Source of the DNA: Leptospira sp.
Lineage (GTDB): Bacteria; Spirochaetota; Leptospiria; Leptospirales; Leptospiraceae
Assembly (NCBI GenBank): GCA_016742255.1
Contig: JACVCB010000007.1
Coordinates: 62,001 to 126,000, forward strand
Length of the DNA: 64,000 bases
Reading direction: 5' to 3'
The translations under genes and the position numbers were made by a program. Position 1 is the stretch's first letter. Each line of letters begins with the position of its first letter. Under the pieces are notes generated by a model that searched no databases, was not told the origin of the DNA, and saw nothing but the letters and a program-made list of their open reading frames with translations. Below, in pieces: positions 48,622 through 57,053 of the stretch.

Positions 48622-49355
48622 GTTTATTTGATGTAAAAGGTAAAACAATTTTAATTACAGGTGCAAGCCGTGGTATTGGTAAATCATTAGCGCTAGGATT
48701 TCGTGACGCTGGAGCCATTGTTTATGGTGCTGGTTCCAAACCAGAATCAATCCATTGGATGGAAAAAGAAGGGATCCATGGTGTTGTCTTAGATGTGAGA
48801 AGTGAAGGTTCTGCCTACGAAGTCATAGGTCAAATAAAAGCCAAACATGGCAGATTGGATACCTTAATCAATAATGCAGGTATCGCAACAAATACACCCG
48901 CATCTGGTTTTAAAGAGGATGAATTACAAAACATAGTCCAAACTAATTATGTTGGCGTTTTCAGAAATTGCCAAGCGTATTACAAACATCATAAAAAAGA
49001 AGGTGGAAATATCATCAATGTTGCATCTGTCCTAGGAATGGTTGGGAGTAAACTCGCTTCTGTATATTCAGGAACAAAAGGAGCTGTTATCACATTATCA
49101 AAAGCACTGGCAATAGAGTGGTGTAATAATGGATACCGAGTCAATGTGATTTGCCCAGGTCTCATCGATACTGATATGACAGACATGATTAAGGATAAAG
49201 AATTTATTATGAAACAAGTGTTAGCTGGAATTCCTATGGGTAGACTTGGAAAACCAGAAGATATTTTAGGTGCTGCTATTTATCTAGCTTCAGACTCTTC
49301 TTCCTATATGACAGGACAGTGCATTGTCCTTGATGGAGGATTAACTGCTCAATAG
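48618..49355 (+). CDS. Short-chain dehydrogenase/reductase (FabG-like)
   Basis: 245 aa Rossmann enzyme. TGASRGIGKSLA binds NAD(P), LINNAGIATN is the NNAG motif, and VYSGTKGAV gives catalytic Tyr and Lys. ICPGLIDTDMTD and the end YMTGQCIVLDGGLTAQ are typical. It is similar to 3-oxoacyl-ACP reductases or other SDRs; without neighbouring fatty-acid genes the substrate remains open. Confidence 0.92.
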   Translation: MSLFDVKGKTILITGASRGIGKSLALGFRDAGAIVYGAGSKPESIHWMEKEGIHGVVLDVRSEGSAYEVIGQIKAKHGRLDTLINNAGIATNTPASGFKEDELQNIVQTNYVGVFRNCQAYYKHHKKEGGNIINVASVLGMVGSKLASVYSGTKGAVITLSKALAIEWCNNGYRVNVICPGLIDTDMTDMIKDKEFIMKQVLAGIPMGRLGKPEDILGAAIYLASDSSSYMTGQCIVLDGGLTAQ

Positions 49356-49366
49356 CAGAATTTTCT

Positions 49367-49999
49367 ATGATCATTTATCTCCATCCAGAAAATCCTGAAG
49401 TTCGCAAACTCAAACAAATTTCAGAAAGGTTGAAGGATGGAGCGATTTATATTTTTCCTACAGATACAGTTTATGCGATCATTGCAGATGCTCATTCAAA
49501 GACAGCAGTGGAAAAAATTTATTCGATCAAAAAATTACCAAAAGATAAACCGCTTTCCCTCTTATGCAAAGATATTTCAATGGCATCCCATTTTATCGAA
49601 TATTTGCCTAACTCTGCTTATCGTTTTATGAAACGTGTAACTCCTGGTCCATTTACATTCGTATTAAAAGCGAATAAGAATTTACCAAAACCCTCCATTG
49701 CCCATCATAAAGATAAACAGATTGGCATTCGTATTCCAGATCATATATATTTACAAGAGCTCTTAAAGATTCATGATTCTCCTCTTACCTCCACTTCGGC
49801 TTTTAGCAATGATGAATTCATAATTGATATAGATGATCTAGATTCAATCTATGGCAATCTCGTTGAAGGAATTGTGGATGGGGGAATTGTAAAAACAGAG
49901 TTATCCACCATGATCCAAATTAATGATGATTCAATAGAATTGATTCGGGCTGGTAAGGGATATGAACAAATTGAAAACGAAATTCAAAATTTAGAATGA
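49367..49999 (+). CDS. tsaC: L-threonylcarbamoyladenylate synthase (YrdC/Sua5 type)
   Basis: 210 aa. YrdC signature: IFPTDTVYAIIADAHSK, KPLSLLCKD, RVTPGPFTFVLKA, IGIRIPDH and PLTSTSAFSN. It makes threonylcarbamoyl-AMP for the t6A37 modification of ANN-decoding tRNAs. tsaB and tsaE of the same pathway are at 55.0-56.1 kb. It overlaps the convergent CapA gene by 9 bp. Confidence 0.93.
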   Translation: MIIYLHPENPEVRKLKQISERLKDGAIYIFPTDTVYAIIADAHSKTAVEKIYSIKKLPKDKPLSLLCKDISMASHFIEYLPNSAYRFMKRVTPGPFTFVLKANKNLPKPSIAHHKDKQIGIRIPDHIYLQELLKIHDSPLTSTSAFSNDEFIIDIDDLDSIYGNLVEGIVDGGIVKTELSTMIQINDDSIELIRAGKGYEQIENEIQNLE

Positions 50000-51091
50000 A
50001 GCAATTCCTAATCCAGGAATTTTCCGAATGTGAGATTCAAATTCATACATTCTTTTCTCTAGATGTTTCGGTAATTTTGTTGGTAATTCAGAATTTCTAT
50101 ATTTGATGATCGGAATAATTTTATAGTCTCGTGAATTTACCCAAACAGGTTCACTTTCTACATTGAATATTCTTTTTTGATTTTGATCTCCAATTTCCAA
50201 TACAAATGATAAAATAATTCCTCCATCCGTATATAGTCTGTTCTGCGCTGAAAGGAAGTTTCCTAAGGAATAGGCGATTAGTTTATCCTCATTCGAGTTT
50301 ACATCTCGGTAAAAATCTAATTTCTGTACAACATGAGGATGGCCTCCAATGATAATATCTGCTCCAGCATCGATTCCAATATTAACCCATTTTTGTTGTG
50401 AAAGGCTTGGATTCTCTTCATACTCATTACCATAGTGATACCATAAGATGATAAAATGAACTCCCTTTTCTTTTGCGTATTTTATATCAGTTCGAATTTG
50501 ATCTTCATTTAGGATGCGGACAATGCGGCCATCACGAACAGGAATTCCATTTGTAGAATAGGTATAGTTGTAGACTGCAATTTTAATTCCATTTACTTCC
50601 TGAATTAAATCTTTGCGTCTTTGGAAATCATCAAGAGAAACATAAGAACCAATTGGAATCATATTATACTCAGTTACTTTCTGGATTGTTGTGTCGATTC
50701 CGTAAGATCCTTTATCAGCTGAGTGGTTATTTGAAGTAGATAAAATATCAAAACCAGATTTTTCTAAACCTTTCAAATATCCAACAGGAGTTCCAAATCT
50801 TGGATAACCTGAATATTCATTTGATTTTTCTGTAATAGTTGTTTCTAAATTTCCAAATGTTAGATTTGCATTTTGTAAAGATTCTGCAACATATTCGAAA
50901 CTTTTAAAGGAATCATATGTTTTTGTTTTCACATCAAGATAAGAAGAGATCTGAGAAGAATGGCACATTAGATCACCGACAAATTTAATTCTCACTTGCC
51001 GAATGGGCGTAAAATCTGGAAGAGTGTAGCAAGAAAGGAATGAAACTGTGAATAAAAGTGCGAAAGAAAAATTATTTATCTTATTTGCCAT
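49991..51091 (-). CDS. CapA-family lipoprotein (poly-gamma-glutamate synthesis-like metallophosphatase fold)
   Basis: 366 aa from ATG 51091. The lipoprotein signal MANKINNFSFALLFTVSFLSC leaves Cys21 as the anchor. CapA motifs are KFVGDLMCHSSQI, FGNLETTITEK, STSNNHSADKGSYGIDTT, LWYHYGNEYEENPS and GADIIIGGHPHVVQ. Such proteins have a calcineurin-like metallophosphatase fold and act in capsule or cell-surface polymer handling. Its first 44 bases overlap, antisense, the start of the next gene. The frame is open to a TTG at 51121, which would enlarge the overlap. Confidence 0.88.
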   Translation of the reverse strand: MANKINNFSFALLFTVSFLSCYTLPDFTPIRQVRIKFVGDLMCHSSQISSYLDVKTKTYDSFKSFEYVAESLQNANLTFGNLETTITEKSNEYSGYPRFGTPVGYLKGLEKSGFDILSTSNNHSADKGSYGIDTTIQKVTEYNMIPIGSYVSLDDFQRRKDLIQEVNGIKIAVYNYTYSTNGIPVRDGRIVRILNEDQIRTDIKYAKEKGVHFIILWYHYGNEYEENPSLSQQKWVNIGIDAGADIIIGGHPHVVQKLDFYRDVNSNEDKLIAYSLGNFLSAQNRLYTDGGIILSFVLEIGDQNQKRIFNVESEPVWVNSRDYKIIPIIKYRNSELPTKLPKHLEKRMYEFESHIRKIPGLGIASF

Positions 51092-52754
51092 TGGAGTAAA
51101 TTTTCTACTATCGAGTTGCAAATGGGAACAGGACTATAAACGCGCAGCATTTGTTTCCATGCAACCAGATACCGATCTGATTCTTGCACCTTATCCGTTT
51201 AATATATTTGATAGGGAAGCAAGAGACGCAATCACTCTTTCACATTATTCTAAAGAAGAAATCAAAAATATCTTAGATGAACATGAACTATCATGGGAGC
51301 AGCTCAATTCTGATTGGAATTTGGAAACTGAGGATGAACATTTTTCAAAGGAAGTCAATTACACTTCTCATTATACACAATACTCTTATGATACAGAAAT
51401 TCCCATTTGGATCTATGGACCAAAATGGTTTGAAAATGGAATGTATTCAGATGAAATATTCCAACAACACATTCCGTCCATTTATGCAAAAATTTTAAAT
51501 TATAAATTTATCAATCAGCTTCCTTTACATACTTTTAATAAGATTTTTAAAACAACAAATGAAAAACCAGAAATCATTGTTACAATCGTCGTAGACCAAG
51601 GAGGGAGACAACTTTATAAAGCACACAAAGGTGCGTATCCATTTTTAGAATCATTGTCCTCAAACTCTGCTTATTTTAAAAAGGGAAAAGTCATTCATTT
51701 AGAATCTCATACTGCCGTAGGACATATGGCAATTGGTACTGGTACATTTCCAAAAGACGCAAAGATTTTCTCAAATGAAATTTATACTTATGTTGATGGC
51801 AAAGTGAATCATCGACCAGTTTACCAAGGAAAAAATCAAAGTTTTGATTTAAGCGAATTACAATCTGCAAGTTTTTCTGATGAGTGGGATCTTTCTCAAA
51901 ATAATATTCCAGTCATCATCAGTCAATGTTATGCGAATCGGGCAGCGGTAGGAATGGCAGGGCATGGAAAAGAATACAAACTAAGCGAAAGTGCGAATCA
52001 AATGATTACTCCAGATGCTGATTATGTATATTGGCAAGATGCGAAAAAATTAGCTTGGTCAACTTATTCCAATGCATTCCAACTACCTTTGGCATCACAA
52101 AAATATAATTTATATCCATTTTATTTAGCAAATAAATCAACAATCAATACACATTTTGATGCAATGAATCCAATCGAATTACTTTCTAAAATTCACCACT
52201 TCCAAGCCTCTGAATTCCAGGTAAAAATGGATGGTGCTTTATTTCGAGATACCATTGAGGAAACAATTTTAAAACAAAACAAACATTCAGATGGAATCAC
52301 TGACTTAGCATATTTAACATTAAAGGCAACGGATGCCGTTGGTCACTTGTATGGGTGGGAAACTCAGGAAGCAAAACAAGTTTTACAGGCAACGGATAAA
52401 GAAATAGAAACAATCTTTGAATTTTTAAAAAAACACTATGGCGATAAATTTGTTTTGTTAATCACGGCTGATCATGGTGCAGCTCCAATGCCAGAGATTT
52501 CTAATGGACTCTTTTTAACGCACGAAACATTCTTTGCCAGTGTGAATGAACTTTTACCTGAATCAGAAAGAAACAAAGTTTCTTTAATCAAATGGGTGAC
52601 TCATTCACAAGTATCGTTAAACAAAGATTTGATGAAACAGTACAATATTAGCGAAGATATGATCATTGATAAAATTTTATCAATCAAGGTGAAAGACAGG
52701 AAATTTTTTCGGAAAATTTGGAAACGTAACGAGATACCGAATGTTTCCTTTTAG
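51048..52754 (+). CDS. Alkaline-phosphatase-superfamily lipoprotein (type I phosphodiesterase-like)
   Basis: 568 aa. The lipoprotein signal ends FLLSSC (Cys24). The metal-binding and catalytic pattern of the superfamily is present: VTIVVDQGG, nucleophile Thr in SHTAVGHMAIGTG, LKATDAVGHLYG and LLITADHGAAP. It probably works at the cell envelope on phosphodiesters or phosphomonoesters. The start GTG 51048 has AAGGA at good spacing, and any later start would remove the signal peptide. Confidence 0.88.
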   Translation: MNKSAKEKLFILFAIGVNFLLSSCKWEQDYKRAAFVSMQPDTDLILAPYPFNIFDREARDAITLSHYSKEEIKNILDEHELSWEQLNSDWNLETEDEHFSKEVNYTSHYTQYSYDTEIPIWIYGPKWFENGMYSDEIFQQHIPSIYAKILNYKFINQLPLHTFNKIFKTTNEKPEIIVTIVVDQGGRQLYKAHKGAYPFLESLSSNSAYFKKGKVIHLESHTAVGHMAIGTGTFPKDAKIFSNEIYTYVDGKVNHRPVYQGKNQSFDLSELQSASFSDEWDLSQNNIPVIISQCYANRAAVGMAGHGKEYKLSESANQMITPDADYVYWQDAKKLAWSTYSNAFQLPLASQKYNLYPFYLANKSTINTHFDAMNPIELLSKIHHFQASEFQVKMDGALFRDTIEETILKQNKHSDGITDLAYLTLKATDAVGHLYGWETQEAKQVLQATDKEIETIFEFLKKHYGDKFVLLITADHGAAPMPEISNGLFLTHETFFASVNELLPESERNKVSLIKWVTHSQVSLNKDLMKQYNISEDMIIDKILSIKVKDRKFFRKIWKRNEIPNVSF

Positions 52755-52784
52755 GAACCATTCGGTTTCAACATTATTTTTTCT
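52754..52784 (+). terminator. Possible terminator between convergent genes
   Basis: GGAACC (52754-52759) pairs with GGTTTC (52764-52769, one G-T pair); a T-rich tract ATTATTTTTTC follows. The stem is short, so the call is weak. Confidence 0.4.
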
Positions 52785-54966
52785 TTACCGTAGGCTCATC
52801 CTTTTTGAAGTCTTTGAGTTTTAAAAATACTTTGATTTCTTCAAAATCTATGCGGTCCAAACTGACAGTTACAGGATCTCCTATAAAAAATATTTTTGAA
52901 TACTTTTTAGAATAGAAGGAAAAATCATTTTTGATCACTACTTCAAACTCATCAGTAAACTCTGATTTATCTAGAACACCCTCAAGATTTGAAATATCAA
53001 GTTCCACAAAGATTTGAGAAGGTCTTATTCCAACTATAAAACCCTTAAATTCTTTAATTCCAGTTGATTCTAAATAACGAAATGATTTGATTTTAACGAT
53101 GTCTCGTTCTGCATCCGCAGCACGTCTCTCTTCTTCAGAACAATGAAGTCCCATAACAGCAATTTCACTATCTGAATATTCTTTATCACCTTCAAGTAAC
53201 GTTGCATGTAAAACTCGATGTACGATTAAATCAGGATAACGTCTGATAGGAGAAGTGAAATGGCAATAGTCTTTAAATCCCAATCCCCAATGACCAAGTG
53301 GATCTGCTCCGTAATACGCCTGCATAAAACTTCGAAGGAGTAGATAATTGAAAATTTTTCCGACGGAATTGTCTTGGATTTCTTTCACTGCCTTCATGAT
53401 TTCTGAATAACTCGTATCATGGATTTGTACATTGTATCCATTGAGTTGGAGAAAATGATTTAATGTTTCTAGCTTTTCTTCATCCATTGGTTCATGAATT
53501 CGATGAAGAGTTGGAATTTTCTTTTTTCTCAAAAATTCATCCACCTTTAAGTTTGCGGATAACATGAGTTCTTCTATGAGAATATGGCTTGTAAGTCGCT
53601 CTCTATTCTCAATTCCAATTGGTTCTTTTCGTTCATTCCATGTGATAGTTATTTCTCGAAGATTTAAATCGATTCTTCCCGTTTTCATCCTTTGTTTACG
53701 GAGTGCATCAGTGAATAAGGATACTTGGTACATCCAATTATTTGGATCTTGGGCTTTGATTTCCTCTTCCGCCATCTCATAGGTGTAACGTTGTTTTACT
53801 TTGATGATAGATTTATAAAATTTTGCATTATAAATTTCACCAGTTTTACTTGCTTCCATTTCGACCGTGAACGCCAATCGATTGGTATTAGCGACGAGAC
53901 TACATAGGTCTTCTGAAAGAATTGGAGGTAACATTGGAACCACACGGTTTGCTAAATAAACCGAAGTTGCTCTTTCATATGCTTCCTTGTCTAAAGCTGA
54001 TCCTTTATCTACATAATAGGAAACATCAGCAATATGAATCCAAACTCGCAGTCTATTTCCTTCATCTACAAAACTGATAGCATCATCAAAATCCTTTGCT
54101 GTGATACCATCGATAGTGACGGCATATAAATCACGTAGGTCAGTTCGACTATTCCAATCGGTGACAGTTTTCTCTGATACTTCTTCGGGAAAATCCAAAG
54201 GAATAAAATCTGGATGAACTGGATCATAATTGTATTTCATTAAGATCCTTTGTAAGTCAGAATCTTCTTTTGTATCAGATTCAAATCGTATAAAACTTAC
54301 ATCATAAAGGTTGTCTTGGGGTTCTGCACCTTCTTTTAGCTTAACTATCAATACATCATTGATATTGATGGCATCAAAACTGTCCTTTAAGATAGACTTA
54401 ACATGTAAGACTCCCTCTTTTCCCTCGCCTAACATATCTAAGAAATTACCAAACACAAATTTGTTTGTTTTTTCTCTTACCTTCATTCGGTAGAGGATAC
54501 GACCTCTTTTCAAAACTTTGGTTACTTCTGCTTCTAAACGATCTTTTTTACCAACTCCGAGAGGGATTACTTCTACTTTGTCACCTGTGATCGCAGTGTT
54601 TGTGAGTGGTCCAGGGACAAAAATTTCATTTTTGGAAGGTAAGGAAATAAAACCATCACCACGTCTTGAAATTGAAATTCGACCAGTAAGTCGAAACGGA
54701 TTCGCAACAGTGAAATACTTTTTGTTTGGGATGAGTAAACCCTCTTCTTCTAGAAGGTTACAAAGTTGGTCGATGAGAAATTCGATTTCCTTTCTTGGAA
54801 CTTTTTCTTTTCGTTTAAAAGATTTTACTTTTTTTGAGTTTGGGTCGGGTCGTTTGAATTCACTTGATTCGGTGAATTTTTTTTTGATCTCTTGTCTTGT
54901 GATATCTTTACCAGCTTTTTGGTCTAGGTATTCGATGATTTTTCTTTGTATTTTATAGGTATCCAT
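52774..54966 (-). CDS. rnr: Ribonuclease R
   Basis: 730 aa. The N-terminal helix-turn-helix/cold-shock region runs to about residue 220. The RNB catalytic domain has DFDDAISF with its Asp cluster and WIHIADVSYYVDKGSALD-type context, then TSPIRRYPDLIVHR. The S1 domain lies near residues 640-715. It is a processive 3'-5' exoribonuclease acting on structured RNA. It lies 4 bp after tsaB in a minus-strand operon with tsaE and hslO. Confidence 0.96.
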   Translation of the reverse strand: MDTYKIQRKIIEYLDQKAGKDITRQEIKKKFTESSEFKRPDPNSKKVKSFKRKEKVPRKEIEFLIDQLCNLLEEEGLLIPNKKYFTVANPFRLTGRISISRRGDGFISLPSKNEIFVPGPLTNTAITGDKVEVIPLGVGKKDRLEAEVTKVLKRGRILYRMKVREKTNKFVFGNFLDMLGEGKEGVLHVKSILKDSFDAININDVLIVKLKEGAEPQDNLYDVSFIRFESDTKEDSDLQRILMKYNYDPVHPDFIPLDFPEEVSEKTVTDWNSRTDLRDLYAVTIDGITAKDFDDAISFVDEGNRLRVWIHIADVSYYVDKGSALDKEAYERATSVYLANRVVPMLPPILSEDLCSLVANTNRLAFTVEMEASKTGEIYNAKFYKSIIKVKQRYTYEMAEEEIKAQDPNNWMYQVSLFTDALRKQRMKTGRIDLNLREITITWNERKEPIGIENRERLTSHILIEELMLSANLKVDEFLRKKKIPTLHRIHEPMDEEKLETLNHFLQLNGYNVQIHDTSYSEIMKAVKEIQDNSVGKIFNYLLLRSFMQAYYGADPLGHWGLGFKDYCHFTSPIRRYPDLIVHRVLHATLLEGDKEYSDSEIAVMGLHCSEEERRAADAERDIVKIKSFRYLESTGIKEFKGFIVGIRPSQIFVELDISNLEGVLDKSEFTDEFEVVIKNDFSFYSKKYSKIFFIGDPVTVSLDRIDFEEIKVFLKLKDFKKDEPTVKKK

Positions 54967-54970
54967 AAAT

Positions 54971-55672
54971 TCATTTTTGATCTACATAAGTCCCACGAAT
55001 GTAATTGGGAAGGAGCGTTAAATAAGTATAATCATTAAGTTTAGATTGTTTCATTTGTTCGAAACTATACTGCAGTATAGACGATAAATTTAGATTTGTC
55101 GCTTCAATTTTTATAGCATCTTTTGGATAAAAACTAGGCAATATTCCTGTATAGTACCAATTGTTAGGTGTCATTTTCTCAGTTTCGAGCCAGAGTCTGA
55201 TTTCCTCTGGAGTTTGGTCTTTTGTTTCACTAAAAGAAACGCCATCAAAAAACTTTGTATAGTATTTCCCCTGTTTTCCATCTAAACAAATGATCGATTT
55301 TTGGTATGTATATTGATTCGGATTCTGGAATTCAATTTGAGAATTGTTATTTTGTAATCCAATTAGATATACATGAGCAGTATCGAATCCCATTACAGGT
55401 ATTTCCCATAATTGTCCTAGATCTCTCGCTGTCGTCACTGTGATTCGTATTCCAGTAAAGGATCCTGGACCATTGGGAACAAAAATGACATCAGGTTTTT
55501 TGATTTGGGCTTGAGTAAGTACTTTTTGAATCATTTCTACCAAACGATACGAAGCTTCTTTTGGTGAGGTTTCCATGATCTGGGCATGGATTTTCATTTT
55601 CGAAAATCCATCATTGGATCCAACTAAAACATGAATCCAATCTTGTGTTGTATCAAAATACAATATTTTCAT
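54971..55672 (-). CDS. tsaB: tRNA t6A biosynthesis protein TsaB
   Basis: 233 aa ASKHA-fold protein. ILYFDTTQDWIHVLVG at the N-terminus and the signature PNGPGSFTGIRITVTTARDL are diagnostic. It scaffolds TsaD and TsaE for t6A37 formation. It overlaps tsaE by 4 bp. tsaD is not in the window. Confidence 0.93.
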   Translation of the reverse strand: MKILYFDTTQDWIHVLVGSNDGFSKMKIHAQIMETSPKEASYRLVEMIQKVLTQAQIKKPDVIFVPNGPGSFTGIRITVTTARDLGQLWEIPVMGFDTAHVYLIGLQNNNSQIEFQNPNQYTYQKSIICLDGKQGKYYTKFFDGVSFSETKDQTPEEIRLWLETEKMTPNNWYYTGILPSFYPKDAIKIEATNLNLSSILQYSFEQMKQSKLNDYTYLTLLPNYIRGTYVDQK

Positions 55673-56127
55673 ACAACTTCCTCAGCCGACCATTCGATGG
55701 TGTAGGATCGATTTTCAAAGTTCTCTGATGTGATGGTGATATAAATTCGATTTTCTTTTGGGAGAAGAGGTTCGGCCTTTTGCCACCATTCAATGGCTGT
55801 TACATCTTCTTTTCCCCAGATTTCTTCAAATCCCAAATTCTCTAATTCGTCCAAAGAATGAATTCTGTATAAATCAAAATGTACCAAACGCATCTTATGC
55901 GAATCATAGATATTATAGAGGGAAAATGTAGGAGAATTGATTGAACTACTTGTTTCGTAACGTGAAAACCATTCTCGAATGAATGTAGTTTTTCCCGCAC
56001 CCATTTCGCCCGAAAATAGAAGGATAGGTTTTTTTCCTTGGATCAGAAAAGAATCGATGATGGTGTCCAAAGTAGAAAAAACAGGTTGTAACTCAGTTTC
56101 TCTCAATGAGAGAAAATTCGCTTTCAT
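55669..56127 (-). CDS. tsaE: tRNA t6A biosynthesis ATPase TsaE
   Basis: 152 aa. The P-loop is SGEMGAGKTTFIREW; SPTFSLYNIY and LVHFDLYRI follow, with the family's WWQKAEPLLP near the end. It is the ATPase that resets the TsaBD complex. It overlaps hslO and tsaB by 4 bp on each side, a tight operon. Confidence 0.95.
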   Translation of the reverse strand: MKANFLSLRETELQPVFSTLDTIIDSFLIQGKKPILLFSGEMGAGKTTFIREWFSRYETSSSINSPTFSLYNIYDSHKMRLVHFDLYRIHSLDELENLGFEEIWGKEDVTAIEWWQKAEPLLPKENRIYITITSENFENRSYTIEWSAEEVV

Positions 56128-56978
56128 TGCTTAAAAAATTTCTCCACATCGAAGGAATCAAATTGGTAGGCTGTTCGACAAAATTCACATGTAATTTCGA
56201 TTTTACCCATCTCATCGATGATAGAATTTGCTTCTTGTTCCCCTAGAGATGCGATGATATCAGCAACTTTATGCCTAGAACAGTCACATAAGAATTCTGG
56301 TGTCTCTTTACTGAGAACTTCCAAAGAAGAACCAATTTCTTTCTCCAGTGCTTCTAACATCGAATCAATCCCAAGATTCCAAAACGCTTCCTTTGTAATG
56401 AGTGAATCTATTTTACTTCGTAAAAAAATAAAACTTTCTTCTGTGGCATCTGGCAATGCTTCAAAGAAAACACCTTTCGCTGAAAAATCATTTCCTGGAA
56501 AGTCGAATGGTACCACATCCATTCCTACAATTGCTCGGATTTGTTCTGACTCAGTGAGGTATTTGATGAAGTTTGCTTCAAACGTATCTTCTATTAAATT
56601 GGTATAGGATTGATAGGTATCGGATTCATAGTCCCAACGGATGACTTTCATGATCCCTTGGCCCAGAATGAATTCATTCCGAATGTCCCCTTCCGCATGG
56701 GTTGTCGAATAAGCAACGGATTTCATTTTTCCATAACGATCACTATAAGCTAATGCTTGTTTATTGGATTCATCTTTCCATTGGATGCTGACTTTCTGTT
56801 GGTTCTTCGTCATTTCGGCGAGGAATAAGGCTCCCATCATGGTTTTGGATAAAAAAACAGACATTTCTTTGTTAAGAGAATGTAGGAACATTGGTTCTTT
56901 GGCAGTTTCGGTTAGATTTACAATGGTAAATCGGTAATGATGAGTATTGGAGATTCCTAAAATAACTTGGTCAGACAT
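56124..56978 (-). CDS. hslO: Redox-regulated chaperone Hsp33
   Basis: 284 aa from ATG 56978 (MSDQVILGI). The frame is open to 57086, but the extra part does not resemble Hsp33. The C-terminal zinc switch CDCSRHK...CEFC has the CxC-x(n)-CxxC form. Oxidation releases zinc and activates holdase function. No strong ribosome site precedes 56978. It is the first gene of the hslO-tsaE-tsaB-rnr operon and diverges from the GH42 gene. Confidence 0.93.
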   Translation of the reverse strand: MSDQVILGISNTHHYRFTIVNLTETAKEPMFLHSLNKEMSVFLSKTMMGALFLAEMTKNQQKVSIQWKDESNKQALAYSDRYGKMKSVAYSTTHAEGDIRNEFILGQGIMKVIRWDYESDTYQSYTNLIEDTFEANFIKYLTESEQIRAIVGMDVVPFDFPGNDFSAKGVFFEALPDATEESFIFLRSKIDSLITKEAFWNLGIDSMLEALEKEIGSSLEVLSKETPEFLCDCSRHKVADIIASLGEQEANSIIDEMGKIEITCEFCRTAYQFDSFDVEKFFKQ

Positions 56979-57053
56979 TATTTGATTGAAAGGGGTGTTT
57001 TCTGATTCAGTCTGTGTCACAAGATAGATTCTGCAATCGCAAAAAGGAAAAAT

